A stretch of 64,000 bases of DNA from Pseudomonas syringae (GCF_021605415.1 NZ_WKEQ01000001.1:303357-367356); one strand, 5' to 3'; counted from the first letter of the stretch, positions 36,807-44,908 are shown. The notes: generated from the letters alone by a model not told the origin. Numbers and translations are program-made.

Positions 36807-38726
36807 ATGAATAGCTGGTTCGGCAACATCAGCGTGAACCTGAAACTGGGCCTGGGATTCGGCCTCGTCCTGGCACTGACCTGCGTCCTGGCCCTCACCG
36901 GCTGGACGAGCCTGGGCGGATTGATTGACCGCAGCAACTGGATGAGCGACATCACCCAGCTCAATTCCGGCCTGACTAAACTGCGTGTGGTGCGCCTGCA
37001 ATACATGCTGACCAACGGCGACGAAACCGCCGCGCAGAATGTGCAGACCACCCTTGAGAAATTTACCGCGCAACAAGATGCGGTCATTGCCAAGTTCAAG
37101 AGCCCGGAAAATCTAAAACTGCTCAAAGAGCAGGCGAAGCTTCTCACCGAGTATCAAGTGTCACTGAACAAGATGCGCAACGCGTACCGCAACGGCACCA
37201 CCGCCCGCGATGCCATGACCGCCGACGCAGCCACCGCCAACGCGTTGATCGAGGCCATCAATACCAGCGTCCAGCAAATGCCGTTGAGCGACCAGCGTTT
37301 CGAGCAGTATCAGGCCATCACCGCCGCGAAGGAGGCATTCATCCTCGCGCGCTATGAAGTGCGTGGCTATGTCGCCAGTGCCAACGCCGACACCGAAAAG
37401 AAAGTCGCCGATCAACTCGATGCGTCGATCGCCAGCCTGAAACAACTGAACGCGTATTTCGCCGACTCCCAACAGGACGCCCTGCGTCAGTTGGAAACCG
37501 CACTGACCAGCTATCGCAGCAGCGTGCTGGCGTTCAAGCGCTCCACGGCCGAAGCGGTGCAGGCGCGCAAGGAAATGACCGACCAGGGCAACACCATCGT
37601 GTCCCTGAGCGAGCAGCTGTATCAGATCCAGCTCGACCGCCGCGACGCCGAAAGCGCCCAGGCGCGCACCTTCCAGTTGATCAGCACGTTGCTGGCCCTG
37701 CTGGTGGGCGTGATTGCCGCCGTGATCATCACCCGTCAGATCACCGGCCCGTTGCGCGACACGTTGGCCGTGGTCGAACGCATCGCCAGCGGCGACCTGT
37801 CCCAGGACGTCAAAGTCACCCGCCGCGATGAACTTGGCGTATTGCAACAAGGCATTGCGCGCATGGGCGTGACCCTGCGTGATTTGATCAGCGGCATCCG
37901 CGATGGCGTCACCCAGATCGCCAGCGCCGCCGAAGAACTGTCCGCCGTCACCGAGCAGACCAGCGCCGGCGTGAACAGCCAGAAAGTCGAGACCGATCAG
38001 GTCGCCACCGCCATGCACGAGATGACCGCCACCGTGCAGGAAGTCGCGCGCAACGCCGAAGAAGCCTCGCAAGCGGCCGCCGCCGCTGACGGCGAAGCCC
38101 GTGAAGGCGACAAAGTGGTCAACGAAGCGATTGCCCAGATCGAACGTCTGGCCACTGAAGTGGTGCGTTCCACCGAAGCCATGAGCGTGCTGCAACAGGA
38201 AAGCGACAAGATCGGCAGCGTCATGGACGTGATCAAAGCCGTGGCCGAACAGACCAACCTGCTCGCGCTCAACGCCGCCATCGAAGCGGCCCGTGCCGGC
38301 GAAGCCGGTCGCGGGTTTGCCGTGGTGGCCGACGAAGTCCGTGGCCTGGCCCAGCGCACGCAGAAATCCACCGAAGAAATCGAAGGTCTGGTTGCCGCGC
38401 TGCAAAACGGCACGCAACAAGTGTCGGCCGTGATGAACAACAGCCGCGCCCTGACCGACAGCAGCGTGACCCTGACCCGCAAGGCCGGCTCGTCCCTGGA
38501 AAACATCACCCGCACGGTGTCGAACATCCAGTCGATGAACCAGCAGATCGCCGCCGCTGCCGAGCAGCAAAGCGCTGTCGCCGAAGAGATCAGCCGCAGC
38601 ATCATCAACGTGCGCGATGTCTCGGAACAGACCGCTGCGGCGAGTGAAGAAACCGCAGCGTCGAGTGTCGAACTGGCGCGGTTGGGCAATCAGTTGCAGA
38701 TGATGGTTTCGCACTTCCGCGTGTGA
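36807..38726 (+). CDS. Methyl-accepting chemotaxis protein
   Basis: Inner-membrane chemoreceptor of 639 aa. TM1 at about residues 11-33, a long (about 255 residues) all-helical periplasmic domain consistent with a helical bimodular (HBM) ligand sensor, TM2 around [21 protein letters not shown] domain ([21 protein letters not shown]), then the signalling coil with the conserved tip [43 protein letters not shown] 6 bases before ATG 36807 decides against GTG 36804. The ligand is unknown; HBM receptors often sense organic acids or polyamines. The 278 bp upstream shows no identifiable operator. Confidence 0.92.
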   Translation: MNSWFGNISVNLKLGLGFGLVLALTCVLALTGWTSLGGLIDRSNWMSDITQLNSGLTKLRVVRLQYMLTNGDETAAQNVQTTLEKFTAQQDAVIAKFKSPENLKLLKEQAKLLTEYQVSLNKMRNAYRNGTTARDAMTADAATANALIEAINTSVQQMPLSDQRFEQYQAITAAKEAFILARYEVRGYVASANADTEKKVADQLDASIASLKQLNAYFADSQQDALRQLETALTSYRSSVLAFKRSTAEAVQARKEMTDQGNTIVSLSEQLYQIQLDRRDAESAQARTFQLISTLLALLVGVIAAVIITRQITGPLRDTLAVVERIASGDLSQDVKVTRRDELGVLQQGIARMGVTLRDLISGIRDGVTQIASAAEELSAVTEQTSAGVNSQKVETDQVATAMHEMTATVQEVARNAEEASQAAAAADGEAREGDKVVNEAIAQIERLATEVVRSTEAMSVLQQESDKIGSVMDVIKAVAEQTNLLALNAAIEAARAGEAGRGFAVVADEVRGLAQRTQKSTEEIEGLVAALQNGTQQVSAVMNNSRALTDSSVTLTRKAGSSLENITRTVSNIQSMNQQIAAAAEQQSAVAEEISRSIINVRDVSEQTAAASEETAASSVELARLGNQLQMMVSHFRV

Positions 38727-38815
38727 TCTTCAGTCCGCGCTGAATCGGAAAATCGCGAGCAGCCGGCTCGCGATTCGCCCTCAATGGCACCCTCGATTAA
38801 ACGCCATCCGCAATG
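38727..38815. repeat. Left copy of direct repeat flanking the DUF6124 locus
   Basis: Segments CTTCAG, TGAATCGG-AAA-CGCGAGC, CCGGCTCGC and CGATTAAACGCCAT-CGC recur in the same order and orientation at 39527-39685. It contains a perfect 10-bp hairpin AATCGCGAGC / GCTCGCGATT (38751-38775) that may also end the chemoreceptor transcript. Confidence 0.7.
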
Positions 38816-38954
38816 CGCGTTTAAAGACACCTCGCGAAACGTCGTATCCCCCACAAAACCTTGCGCCATTGCCTACGGCTACGCCAGAATCCGCCGGCTT
38901 GTGCGTCTTGAGGTTGGTCGGTAATTTGGCTCGTATCACTGATTCCCAGTGATC
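38816..38954. other. Non-coding stretch before the DUF6124 leader
   Basis: Part of the 426-bp gap between the chemoreceptor and DUF6124 genes. I find no gene in it. A short palindrome CACTGATTCCCAGTG lies near 38938-38952, and GGTCGGTAATTTGGCTCGTATCACT precedes it, possibly the promoter region of the next gene. Confidence 0.35.
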
Positions 38955-39152
38955 GGGTTTAGCAGCCCGGCTAGAGATACGCGGCAGTACAGGTCTATCC
39001 AGTCAGGCATTTGCCTGCGCTCGATGGTGGCTGTGCGCATGGCATCTTCGGGTGCGCCGGAGGCTCGTATCTCTACCGGTCTGCTAACTTGCGCACAGCT
39101 GCCTCCTTTTCGTTTAGCAGCGAATCGGTTGTGGCCCGACTGGAGATACGCA
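38955..39152 (+). promoter_or_regulatory. Structured leader of the DUF6124 gene
   Basis: Three copies of a bipartite motif GTTTAGCAG ... GAGATACGC: forward at 38957-38982, inverted at 39066-39088 (GTTAGCAG...GAGATACGA on the minus strand) and forward at 39112-39151, where GGAGATACGC provides the ribosome-binding site of the gene. A long-range stem pairs 39026-39039 with 39090-39103 (GCTGTGCGCA / TGCGCACAGC core). Inside it are a UUCG-capped stem (39042-39055) and CCGG pairs; a further hairpin CAGGC-ATTT-GCCTG lies at 39004-39017. This much paired structure suggests an RNA element controlling translation. Confidence 0.6.
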
Positions 39153-39515
39153 ATGTTCAAAGTAACGCCCAACCCGCCGATCACCGATCCGGCATCGCCC
39201 TACGAATCCCTCGACTCAAAAAAACTCAACGACGCCGCCGAACGCGCGCTCGATCATTACCTCAATCCTGCCGCGCTGATCATGTCCGCGCCCTACACCG
39301 CCAACGCCCTGTATCAGGCCAATCCCGACGCCGATATCGAAGCCTTGCTGGCCGACGCCAGCGAATCGCTCGGCTCGGCCACCGTCATGCTCAACAATCA
39401 CGCGGCGCAAGTCGAGAGCACACACCGCAAGACGTTGCAGGGTATCGCGCAAGTGGTGATGCTGGCGGAATTGGCGGTGAACCGGGTGCTGGATAAGGTT
39501 GTGCCGGCAGGCTAG
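39153..39515 (+). CDS. DUF6124 family protein
   Basis: Small Pseudomonas-type protein of unknown function, 120 aa. The N-terminus MFKVTPNPPITDPASPYESLDSKKLNDAAERALDHYLNP is characteristic of the family, followed by an Ala-rich helical half (EALLADASESLGSATVMLNNHAAQVE, then GIAQVVMLAELAVNRVLD). No signal peptide, Cys or catalytic motif. The RBS GGAG lies inside a motif repeated three times in the leader. The gene stands alone, flanked by long direct repeats. A diverged relative is at 31877-32236. Confidence 0.85.
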   Translation: MFKVTPNPPITDPASPYESLDSKKLNDAAERALDHYLNPAALIMSAPYTANALYQANPDADIEALLADASESLGSATVMLNNHAAQVESTHRKTLQGIAQVVMLAELAVNRVLDKVVPAG

Positions 39516-39526
39516 ACCGCTGCGAC

Positions 39527-39685
39527 GAACCTTCAGCCTCCGTTGAATCGGCAAACCGCGAGCCGGCTCGCCTCTACAGGTTTTGATGTGGAACGCAGAT
39601 CTTGTGAACAACCAAAAAAACTGTAGGAGCGAGCCTGCTCGCGAAAGCGATCTCACTGCCGCCATCGATTAAACGCCATGCGCGA
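39527..39685. repeat. Right copy of direct repeat flanking the DUF6124 locus, with an inserted REP
   Basis: Same ordered segments as 38727-38815 (CTTCAG, TTGAATCGG-AAA-CGCGAGCCGGCTCGC, then CGATTAAACGCCATGCGC at 39666-39683), but interrupted in the middle by about 75 bp that include a REP element. Confidence 0.65.
39621..39649. repeat. REP element
   Basis: CTGTAGGAGCGAGCCTGCTCGCGAAAGCG, the same type as in the 33-35 kb array, lying inside the right direct repeat. Confidence 0.85.
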
Positions 39686-39714
39686 CTACTGGCTCTGCGC
39701 GATAGGATTTTCCG

Positions 39715-39777
39715 CTCAGACACTAATCGCATTGGTAAACACCAACCGATTCCCGAACAGCTCATCCACAAAACCAT
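39715..39777 (-). pseudogene. Duplicated 3' end of a glyoxalase gene
   Basis: On the minus strand it reads NGFVDELFGNRLVFTNAISV and a stop, nearly identical to the end of the glyoxalase at 40522-40890 (DPFGNRLVFTNAICV). At DNA level 39715-39760 matches 40521-40566 with three mismatches, including 34 identical bases in a row (39725-39758). It begins right after the toxin stop codon. No start or upstream coding part is present. Confidence 0.85.
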
Positions 39778-40197
39778 TCAAGCCTTCCAAGGGTTGATCA
39801 CGTCGAGGCCACTAAACTCAAAATCCTTCACATTGCGCGTAGCGATCAACAAAGCATGTGTCCGACAGATAGCGGCAATCTGAGCGTCAGCCATAGACGC
39901 CGTTCGTCCTTTCGCTTCGCAATGGGCTACGAGTTTCGCGTACTCGACGGCGGCATGGGCATCGAACGGCAGAATCCGATCCGCAAAATCTTCCTCAAAC
40001 ATAGCCATCGCCTGAGCCTCAAGCTTCTGTTTTCGCTTGCCGAAAGGAAGTCGGGCTACGCCGTGAAGTATTTCAGCGACAGTAATGGCGGTGATAGCAA
40101 GATCCATAGCCGGTTGCGCATCAATCCAGGCAAGTACTCTGATCTCGGGCTCGACCCGCATGAACTCTGACAGGACATTGGTATCGAGCACTATCAT
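39778..40197 (-). CDS. PIN-domain toxin (FitB/VapC type)
   Basis: Probable Mg2+-dependent endoribonuclease of a type II toxin-antitoxin pair. The 139-aa protein starts MIVLDTNVLSEFMR (first acidic residue D5), has ITVAEILHG (acidic E in the second motif), and ASMADAQIAAI (third Asp) followed by ATRNVKDFEFSGLDVINPW, the standard PIN order. The start overlaps the antitoxin stop as ATGA. All acidic residues are kept, so it should be active. FitB-like annotation follows from the type of antitoxin. Confidence 0.93.
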   Translation of the reverse strand: MIVLDTNVLSEFMRVEPEIRVLAWIDAQPAMDLAITAITVAEILHGVARLPFGKRKQKLEAQAMAMFEEDFADRILPFDAHAAVEYAKLVAHCEAKGRTASMADAQIAAICRTHALLIATRNVKDFEFSGLDVINPWKA

Positions 40198-40439
40198 TCA
40201 GAGAAGTCCACCGCCGTCGCTTGTTCCGAACGGGAGGGTAAATCAAGTGCTTCTCCTCCCAGGTCTCGAAACCTGTTGCGGATTCGGCTTCCCAACCCTC
40301 CAGCCCGATCAACCGAGGCAAGTGCTCTCCCCAAAATCAAGCGAGCTTCTTCCTCCATGGAATGCCCGTTGAGGGCGGCAGTTATGCGGAGCTGCTCTTT
40401 GATCTCGTCATCAAGATTACGAATTGTAATGCTGGCCAT
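40194..40439 (-). CDS. FitA-like ribbon-helix-helix antitoxin
   Basis: Binds and neutralises the adjacent PIN toxin and represses the operon. From ATG 40439 it is 81 aa: MASITIRNLDDEIKEQLRITAALNGHSMEEEARLIL is the Arc/FitA ribbon-helix-helix (residues 1-45). The C-terminal half (RNRFRDLGGEALDLPSRSEQ) would wrap the toxin. The frame is open upstream to 40466 but that start lies inside the operator palindrome, so the shorter form is preferred. Confidence 0.92.
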   Translation of the reverse strand: MASITIRNLDDEIKEQLRITAALNGHSMEEEARLILGRALASVDRAGGLGSRIRNRFRDLGGEALDLPSRSEQATAVDFSE

Positions 40440-40449
40440 AATGCCCCCT

Positions 40450-40473
40450 GCAATCAATGAAATCATTGATTGC
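40450..40473. promoter_or_regulatory. Palindromic operator of the toxin-antitoxin operon
   Basis: GCAATCAATGA, two bases, TCATTGATTGC: perfect 11-bp arms, 10 bp upstream of the antitoxin ATG. This is where FitA/VapB-type RHH antitoxins bind for autorepression. A possible -10 (TATGCT) on the minus strand lies just upstream (about 40480). Confidence 0.85.
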
Positions 40474-40521
40474 AGACTAGCATAATCAGTATTTAGAGAA
40501 GTGAATTAACTGCCGAACGGC

Positions 40522-40890
40522 TCAAACACAAATCGCATTGGTAAACACCAACCGATTCCCGAACGGATCGGTCACGGTCATGTCCTGGCTACCCCAAGGC
40601 ATCGCCTGAATCTGCGGGTGAGCGAATCGGTAATCCTTGGCCAGCAATTGTTGCTGGAACGCTTCCAGCTCATCGGTCTCGATACGCAGCGCAGAACCCG
40701 GCGTGCTGTCGCCGTGATGCCCGGTCAAATGCAGCACGCATTCGCCCCGGGACACTTGCAGGTACAACGGGAAATTGGCCTCGAAGCGGTGCTGCCAGTC
40801 GATCTTGAAGCCGAGAAATTCGACGTAGAACTCTATGGCTTTGTCTTCATCGAAGATCCGCAAGATCGGAGTGGTTTTGCCGAAGCTCAT
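40522..40890 (-). CDS. Glyoxalase superfamily protein (bleomycin-resistance-like)
   Basis: Vicinal oxygen chelate fold protein of 122 aa. Paired beta-alpha-beta-beta-beta units are visible: PILRIFDEDKAIEFYVEFLGFKIDWQH, then ECVLHLTGHHGDSTPGSALRIETDELEAFQQQLL and MTVTDPFGNRLVFTNAI. Such proteins act as lyases, dioxygenases or drug-binding proteins; the substrate is unknown. The gene is complete, and its last 46 bp are duplicated beyond the toxin-antitoxin module. Confidence 0.85.
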   Translation of the reverse strand: MSFGKTTPILRIFDEDKAIEFYVEFLGFKIDWQHRFEANFPLYLQVSRGECVLHLTGHHGDSTPGSALRIETDELEAFQQQLLAKDYRFAHPQIQAMPWGSQDMTVTDPFGNRLVFTNAICV

Positions 40891-41005
40891 TCAAGTGTCT
40901 CCTGACTGAAAGGGCCCAGTGTAGAACGGGCGGGATGTCAGCGCTTCGGCTTGGTGGGCGGATTCTTTAATATCGTTGTGCCATCATTTTTCTAAAATCA
41001 AAGGA

Positions 41006-41035
41006 TCGCAGCCTTCGGCAGCTTCTACAGGGACC
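41006..41035. repeat. REP-like hairpin after the D-aminoacylase gene
   Basis: GATCGCAGCCTTCGGCAGCTTCTACAGG, a second REP type in this genome; the inverted partner sequence CTGTAGGAGCTGCCGAAGGCTGCGATC occurs at 50609-50636. Its end overlaps the last codons of the aminoacylase gene. Confidence 0.7.
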
Positions 41036-42491
41036 GTGGGAAACCGGTGCGCAGGTCGCCTTCGCGGGCGAGGAAACGTCCTTGGCGGCGGCCATTGGCT
41101 TGACCGTCGCGATAGCTCAACACGCCGTTGATCCACACGCCGTCGATGCCTTGCGCGGCCCGCTGCGGGTCGTTGAAGTCGGCGACATCGCGCACCGTCG
41201 CCGGGTCGAACAGCACCAGGTCAGCCCAATGTCCTTCACGAATTTCGCCCCTTTCCTTCAAGCCAAATCGCGCGGCCGACAGACCGGTCATTTTGTACAC
41301 CGCCGTGTGCAGCGGAAACAGGCCGACGTCGCGACTGAAATGTCCGAGCACGCGTGGGAAAGCGCCCCACAAGCGAGGATGCGGGAACGGGTCTTCCGGC
41401 AAGCCGTCAGAGCCGACCATCGACAACGGATGCGCGAGGATGCTGCGTACATCGTTTTCATCCATGCCGTAGTACACCGCGCCGGCCGGTTGCAGGCGAC
41501 GGGCAGCGTCGAGCAACGAGACGCCCCACTCGGCGGCGATGTCGATCAGGTCTCGCCCCCCCATCTCCGGTTGCGGCGTCGACCAGGTGATGGTGATGCG
41601 ATGGGCGTCGGTGACCTGCTTCAGATCCAGGGTCGATGAGCTCGCCGCGTAGGGATAGCAATCGCATCCGACCGGGTGAGTTTTCGCCGCCGCTTCCAGT
41701 GAGGCGAGCAGCTGCGGACTACGCCCCCAATTACCTGCACCGGCACATTTGAGGTGGGAAATGATCACCGGGGACTGTGAGTGACGTCCGATGGCAAACG
41801 CTTCATCCATCGCCTCCAGCACCGGTTCAAATTCGCTGCGCAAATGGGTGGTGTACACCGCGCCGAATGCGCTCAGTTCTTCGCTCAGTTGCATGACTTC
41901 GTCGGTGGATGCGGAAAACGCGCTCGCGTACGCCAGGCCCGTAGATAACCCGAGGGCACCAGCCTCCAGGCTTTCGCGCAGCTGCTCGCGCATCGCCGCG
42001 ATTTCTGCGTCCGTCGCGGTGCGAAACAGGTCGTCGAGGTGATTGCTGCGCAACGCCGTGTGGCCGACCAGCGCCGCAACGTTGAGCGTGGTGTTGGCCG
42101 CTTCGACGGCGGCGCGGTAATCGCTGAAGCGCGGGTAAACAAACGCGGCCGCGCTGCCGAGCAGGTTCATCGGATCCGGCGGGTCGCCACGCAGGCTCAC
42201 CGGCGCGGCGCTGATCCCGCAATTGCCGACGATCACCGTGGTCACGCCCTGGCTGAGCTTGGGCAACATCTGCGGTTGGCGGATCACCACGGTGTCGTCA
42301 TGGGTGTGCACGTCGATGAAACCCGGCGCCAGCACGCGGCCGGCGGCGTCGATTTCTTCATCGGCGCTGGCGCCACGCAAGTCGCCGATGCGTTCGATAC
42401 GACCGGCGCGGAGCGCCACGTCGGCGGTGTAGCCGGGGGTGTTGCTGCCGTCGATGATCAAGGCGTTGCGGATCAGCGTGTCGTACTGCAT
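41025..42491 (-). CDS. N-acyl-D-amino-acid deacylase (D-aminoacylase)
   Basis: Amidohydrolase-superfamily enzyme that frees D-amino acids from N-acyl forms. From ATG 42491 it is 488 aa: MQYDTLIRNALIIDGSNTPGYTADVALRAG, the metal motif GFIDVHTHDD, GNCGISAAPV, HLRSEFEPVLEAMDEAFAIG, ISHLKCAGAGNWGRS, MVGSDGLP with a catalytic Asp, and C-terminal GLKERGEIREGHWADLVLFDP. The longer frame to 42782 runs into the regulator gene and is rejected. It starts one base after the RpiR stop, third gene of a gntP-rpiR-aminoacylase operon. Confidence 0.93.
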   Translation of the reverse strand: MQYDTLIRNALIIDGSNTPGYTADVALRAGRIERIGDLRGASADEEIDAAGRVLAPGFIDVHTHDDTVVIRQPQMLPKLSQGVTTVIVGNCGISAAPVSLRGDPPDPMNLLGSAAAFVYPRFSDYRAAVEAANTTLNVAALVGHTALRSNHLDDLFRTATDAEIAAMREQLRESLEAGALGLSTGLAYASAFSASTDEVMQLSEELSAFGAVYTTHLRSEFEPVLEAMDEAFAIGRHSQSPVIISHLKCAGAGNWGRSPQLLASLEAAAKTHPVGCDCYPYAASSSTLDLKQVTDAHRITITWSTPQPEMGGRDLIDIAAEWGVSLLDAARRLQPAGAVYYGMDENDVRSILAHPLSMVGSDGLPEDPFPHPRLWGAFPRVLGHFSRDVGLFPLHTAVYKMTGLSAARFGLKERGEIREGHWADLVLFDPATVRDVADFNDPQRAAQGIDGVWINGVLSYRDGQANGRRQGRFLAREGDLRTGFPRSL

Positions 42492-42492
42492 G

Positions 42493-43353
42493 TCAGTCTC
42501 CCAGCGGCAGGTGATCGTCGCCACCACGGTATTCGTCGAGGGCGAGCTTGATCCGTCGCAGCCGCTCTTGATTGCCTTCAGGATTGGCCAGCGCCAGTTC
42601 GGTCGCGAGCACGTCGATGGCGAGCAGCATGCCGTAGCGCGCCGCCGTCGGTTTGTAGATGAACGAGGTTTCGGCGCTTTGCAGCGGCAGCACGATGTCG
42701 GCCAGCCGTGCGAGATCGGAGTCGGCGCGGGTGATGGCGAGGATGCGCGCGCCGTAATTGCGCGCCAGCTCAATGGGCTCAAGCAGTTCCGGAGTAATGC
42801 CGGTCAGCGAGCAGACGATCACCACGTGTTCTTCACTGAGGCTGGCGGCGGTGATGCGCATCATCACCGTGTCATGGCACACCGAAATCGGGTAGCCGAG
42901 CCGCACCAGACGCACCTGCAATTCGTCGCTGCACAGTGTCGAGCAACCACCGACGCCAAACGCATGGATCATCCGTGCCTTGCCCAGCAGTTTCACCGCG
43001 TCGGCGAAGCGTGATTCGTCGAATGCCGCCAGATGCTGACGCAGGGTCGCTTCGACATCGCCGACGATCTGCCCGTAGAACGCAGACTGCTCGGGGGTGC
43101 CCGCCGGGTCGAGAAAACGACTGCCGACGCCGCTGGCCTGGGCCAGTTGCAGGCGCAGATCACGCAAGTCGCGGCAACCAACAGTGCGGGCGAATCGCGA
43201 CAGCGTGGCGCTGCTGACTTCGGCCCGCAGCGCCAATTCGTCGAGGCTGGCGGAGGCGGCAAATCCTACGTCGTCGAGCAGCAGCCGGGCGATGCGTCCT
43301 TCACCGGCGCTGAAGGAATCCTGGCGCGAGCGGATGTGATAAAGGATGTCCAT
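42493..43353 (-). CDS. MurR/RpiR-family transcriptional regulator
   Basis: HTH-6 plus SIS-domain regulator of 286 aa. The N-terminal helix-turn-helix contains SLDELALRAEVSSATLSRFARTVGC (about 35-62); the SIS sugar-isomerase-like ligand domain spans about 120-260 (MIHAFGVGGCSTLCSDELQVRLVRLGY, VIVCSLTGITPELLEPIELA). It is encoded within the operon it probably controls, 15 bp after the transporter gene. A ligand derived from an acyl-D-amino acid or amino sugar is inference. Confidence 0.93.
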   Translation of the reverse strand: MDILYHIRSRQDSFSAGEGRIARLLLDDVGFAASASLDELALRAEVSSATLSRFARTVGCRDLRDLRLQLAQASGVGSRFLDPAGTPEQSAFYGQIVGDVEATLRQHLAAFDESRFADAVKLLGKARMIHAFGVGGCSTLCSDELQVRLVRLGYPISVCHDTVMMRITAASLSEEHVVIVCSLTGITPELLEPIELARNYGARILAITRADSDLARLADIVLPLQSAETSFIYKPTAARYGMLLAIDVLATELALANPEGNQERLRRIKLALDEYRGGDDHLPLGD

Positions 43354-43368
43354 GCGTGGGGCTCCAGC

Positions 43369-44718
43369 TTAAATCAGGTAGGAAAGTCCGACGGTCAGGG
43401 CAAAAGCGACCACCGAAATAATCGTCTCCAGCACCGTCCACGTCTTGAAGGTCTGGGCGACCGTCATGTTGAAGTATTCCTTGATCAACCAGAAGCCGCC
43501 GTCATTGACGTGGGAAAAGATAACCGACCCCGCGCCGGTCGCCAGCACCAGCAGCTCCGGGTGGGGATAACCCAGACCAATGGCCACCGGCGCCACCACG
43601 CCGGACGCGGTGGTCATCGCCACGGTCGCGGAACCGGTGGCGATGCGCATCAGCGCAGCGAACAGCCAGCCCATGATCAGCGGTGACAAATGGAATTCAT
43701 GGGCGAGACCGACGATCTGATCGGTCACGCCGGCATCCACCAGAATTCGGTTCAAACCACCGCCAGCACCGACCAGCAATGTGATGCTCGCGGTCGGCGC
43801 CAGGCATTCGTTAGTGAATTTGAGGATCGCTTCACGGTTGAAACCCTGGGCCAGGCCCAGCGTCCAGAAACTCAACAAAGTCGCCAGCAACAGCGCGATG
43901 ACCGAGTTGCCTATGAACAACAGGAACTGGTTGAAACCGCTTCCCGGCGCGGAAATCAAATTGGCCCAGCCGCCCAGCAGCATCAACACCACCGGCAACA
44001 GAATGGTCGCCAGGGTGATGCCGAAACCCGGTAATTGCCGGCGCGGTTCGCGGTCGAGAAACTGTTTCTCCAGCGGGTTATCCGCCGGCAACTGAATGCG
44101 CGGCACGATGATTTTGGCGTACAGGGGGCCGGCAATGATCGCCGTCGGAATGCCGATGGCAATTGCATACAACAAGGTTTGCCCGACCGAGGCCTGATAC
44201 GCCTGCACCGCCAGCATCGCGGCCGGGTGCGGCGGCACCAGCGCATGCACCACCGACAGACCGGCGACCATCGGCAGACCGACCATCAGAATCGACACGC
44301 CCACACGCCGCGCCACGGTGAAAGCAATCGGCACCAGCAGGACAAAACCGACTTCGAAGAACAGCGGCAGGCCGACCAGGAATGCGATGCAGACCATGGC
44401 CCAATGCGCGTTCCTTTCACCGAAGCGATCAATCAGCGTCCGCGCCATCTGCTCGGCCCCGCCGGACTCGGCCATCATCTTGCCAAGCATCGTCCCCAGC
44501 GCCACCACCAGCGCAATGTGCCCGAGCGTCTTGCCTACCCCGGCCTCATACGCCCCCACCACGCCGGACGGCGGCATCCCGGCGACCAGCGCCAGCCCGA
44601 TGGAAATCAGGGTGATGACAATGAACGGATTGAGTCGGTAACGCGCGATCAACACGATCAGCGCAATGATGGCAACGGCGGCATAGACCAGCAGCCAATA
44701 GCCGAAGGTAGGCGTCAT
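43369..44718 (-). CDS. GntP-family proton symporter
   Basis: Inner-membrane permease of the gluconate:H+ symporter family, 449 aa with about 12-14 helices. Family features include RYRLNPFIVITLISIGLALVAGMPPSGVVGAYEAGVGKTLGHIALVVALGTMLGKMMAESGGAEQMA near the N-terminus and VALVPPHPA-like HALVPPHPAAML. With a D-aminoacylase downstream, the cargo may be an acylated D-amino acid or D-amino acid rather than gluconate; D-serine carriers are known in this family. Confidence 0.9.
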   Translation of the reverse strand: MTPTFGYWLLVYAAVAIIALIVLIARYRLNPFIVITLISIGLALVAGMPPSGVVGAYEAGVGKTLGHIALVVALGTMLGKMMAESGGAEQMARTLIDRFGERNAHWAMVCIAFLVGLPLFFEVGFVLLVPIAFTVARRVGVSILMVGLPMVAGLSVVHALVPPHPAAMLAVQAYQASVGQTLLYAIAIGIPTAIIAGPLYAKIIVPRIQLPADNPLEKQFLDREPRRQLPGFGITLATILLPVVLMLLGGWANLISAPGSGFNQFLLFIGNSVIALLLATLLSFWTLGLAQGFNREAILKFTNECLAPTASITLLVGAGGGLNRILVDAGVTDQIVGLAHEFHLSPLIMGWLFAALMRIATGSATVAMTTASGVVAPVAIGLGYPHPELLVLATGAGSVIFSHVNDGGFWLIKEYFNMTVAQTFKTWTVLETIISVVAFALTVGLSYLI

Positions 44719-44908
44719 GCGGTACTCCTCGAAAGGGTCACGTCGAATGGGTTGTGAAACTCATAAAACATTTAAGAATCGAGTTTTCAAACGTCGTGAA
44801 AGTAATTTTCGTGGAGGGATAAGGGTTGTCGCTGAGAGATATGTGTTGTCGTAAATAATGAAAATCGAGCGGGGGATTTTCATCGTTTTCGAAAAGTCTC
44901 AAAACCCT
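44719..44908. promoter_or_regulatory. Control region of the gntP-rpiR-aminoacylase operon
   Basis: A/T-rich stretch unlike its GC-rich surroundings. It holds a perfect inverted repeat ATGAAAATC / GATTTTCAT separated by 8 bases (44858-44883) and a second imperfect one, TGAAAG-TAAT-TTTCG, at about 44798-44812. Inverted GAAA/TTTC sites of this sort are used by RpiR-family regulators, so these are candidate operators. Confidence 0.55.

Noticed and set aside
38936..39184. 82-codon minus-strand frame across the DUF6124 leader
   Set aside because: It arises from the inverted motif copies, overlaps the leader structure and the gene start, and has no RBS.
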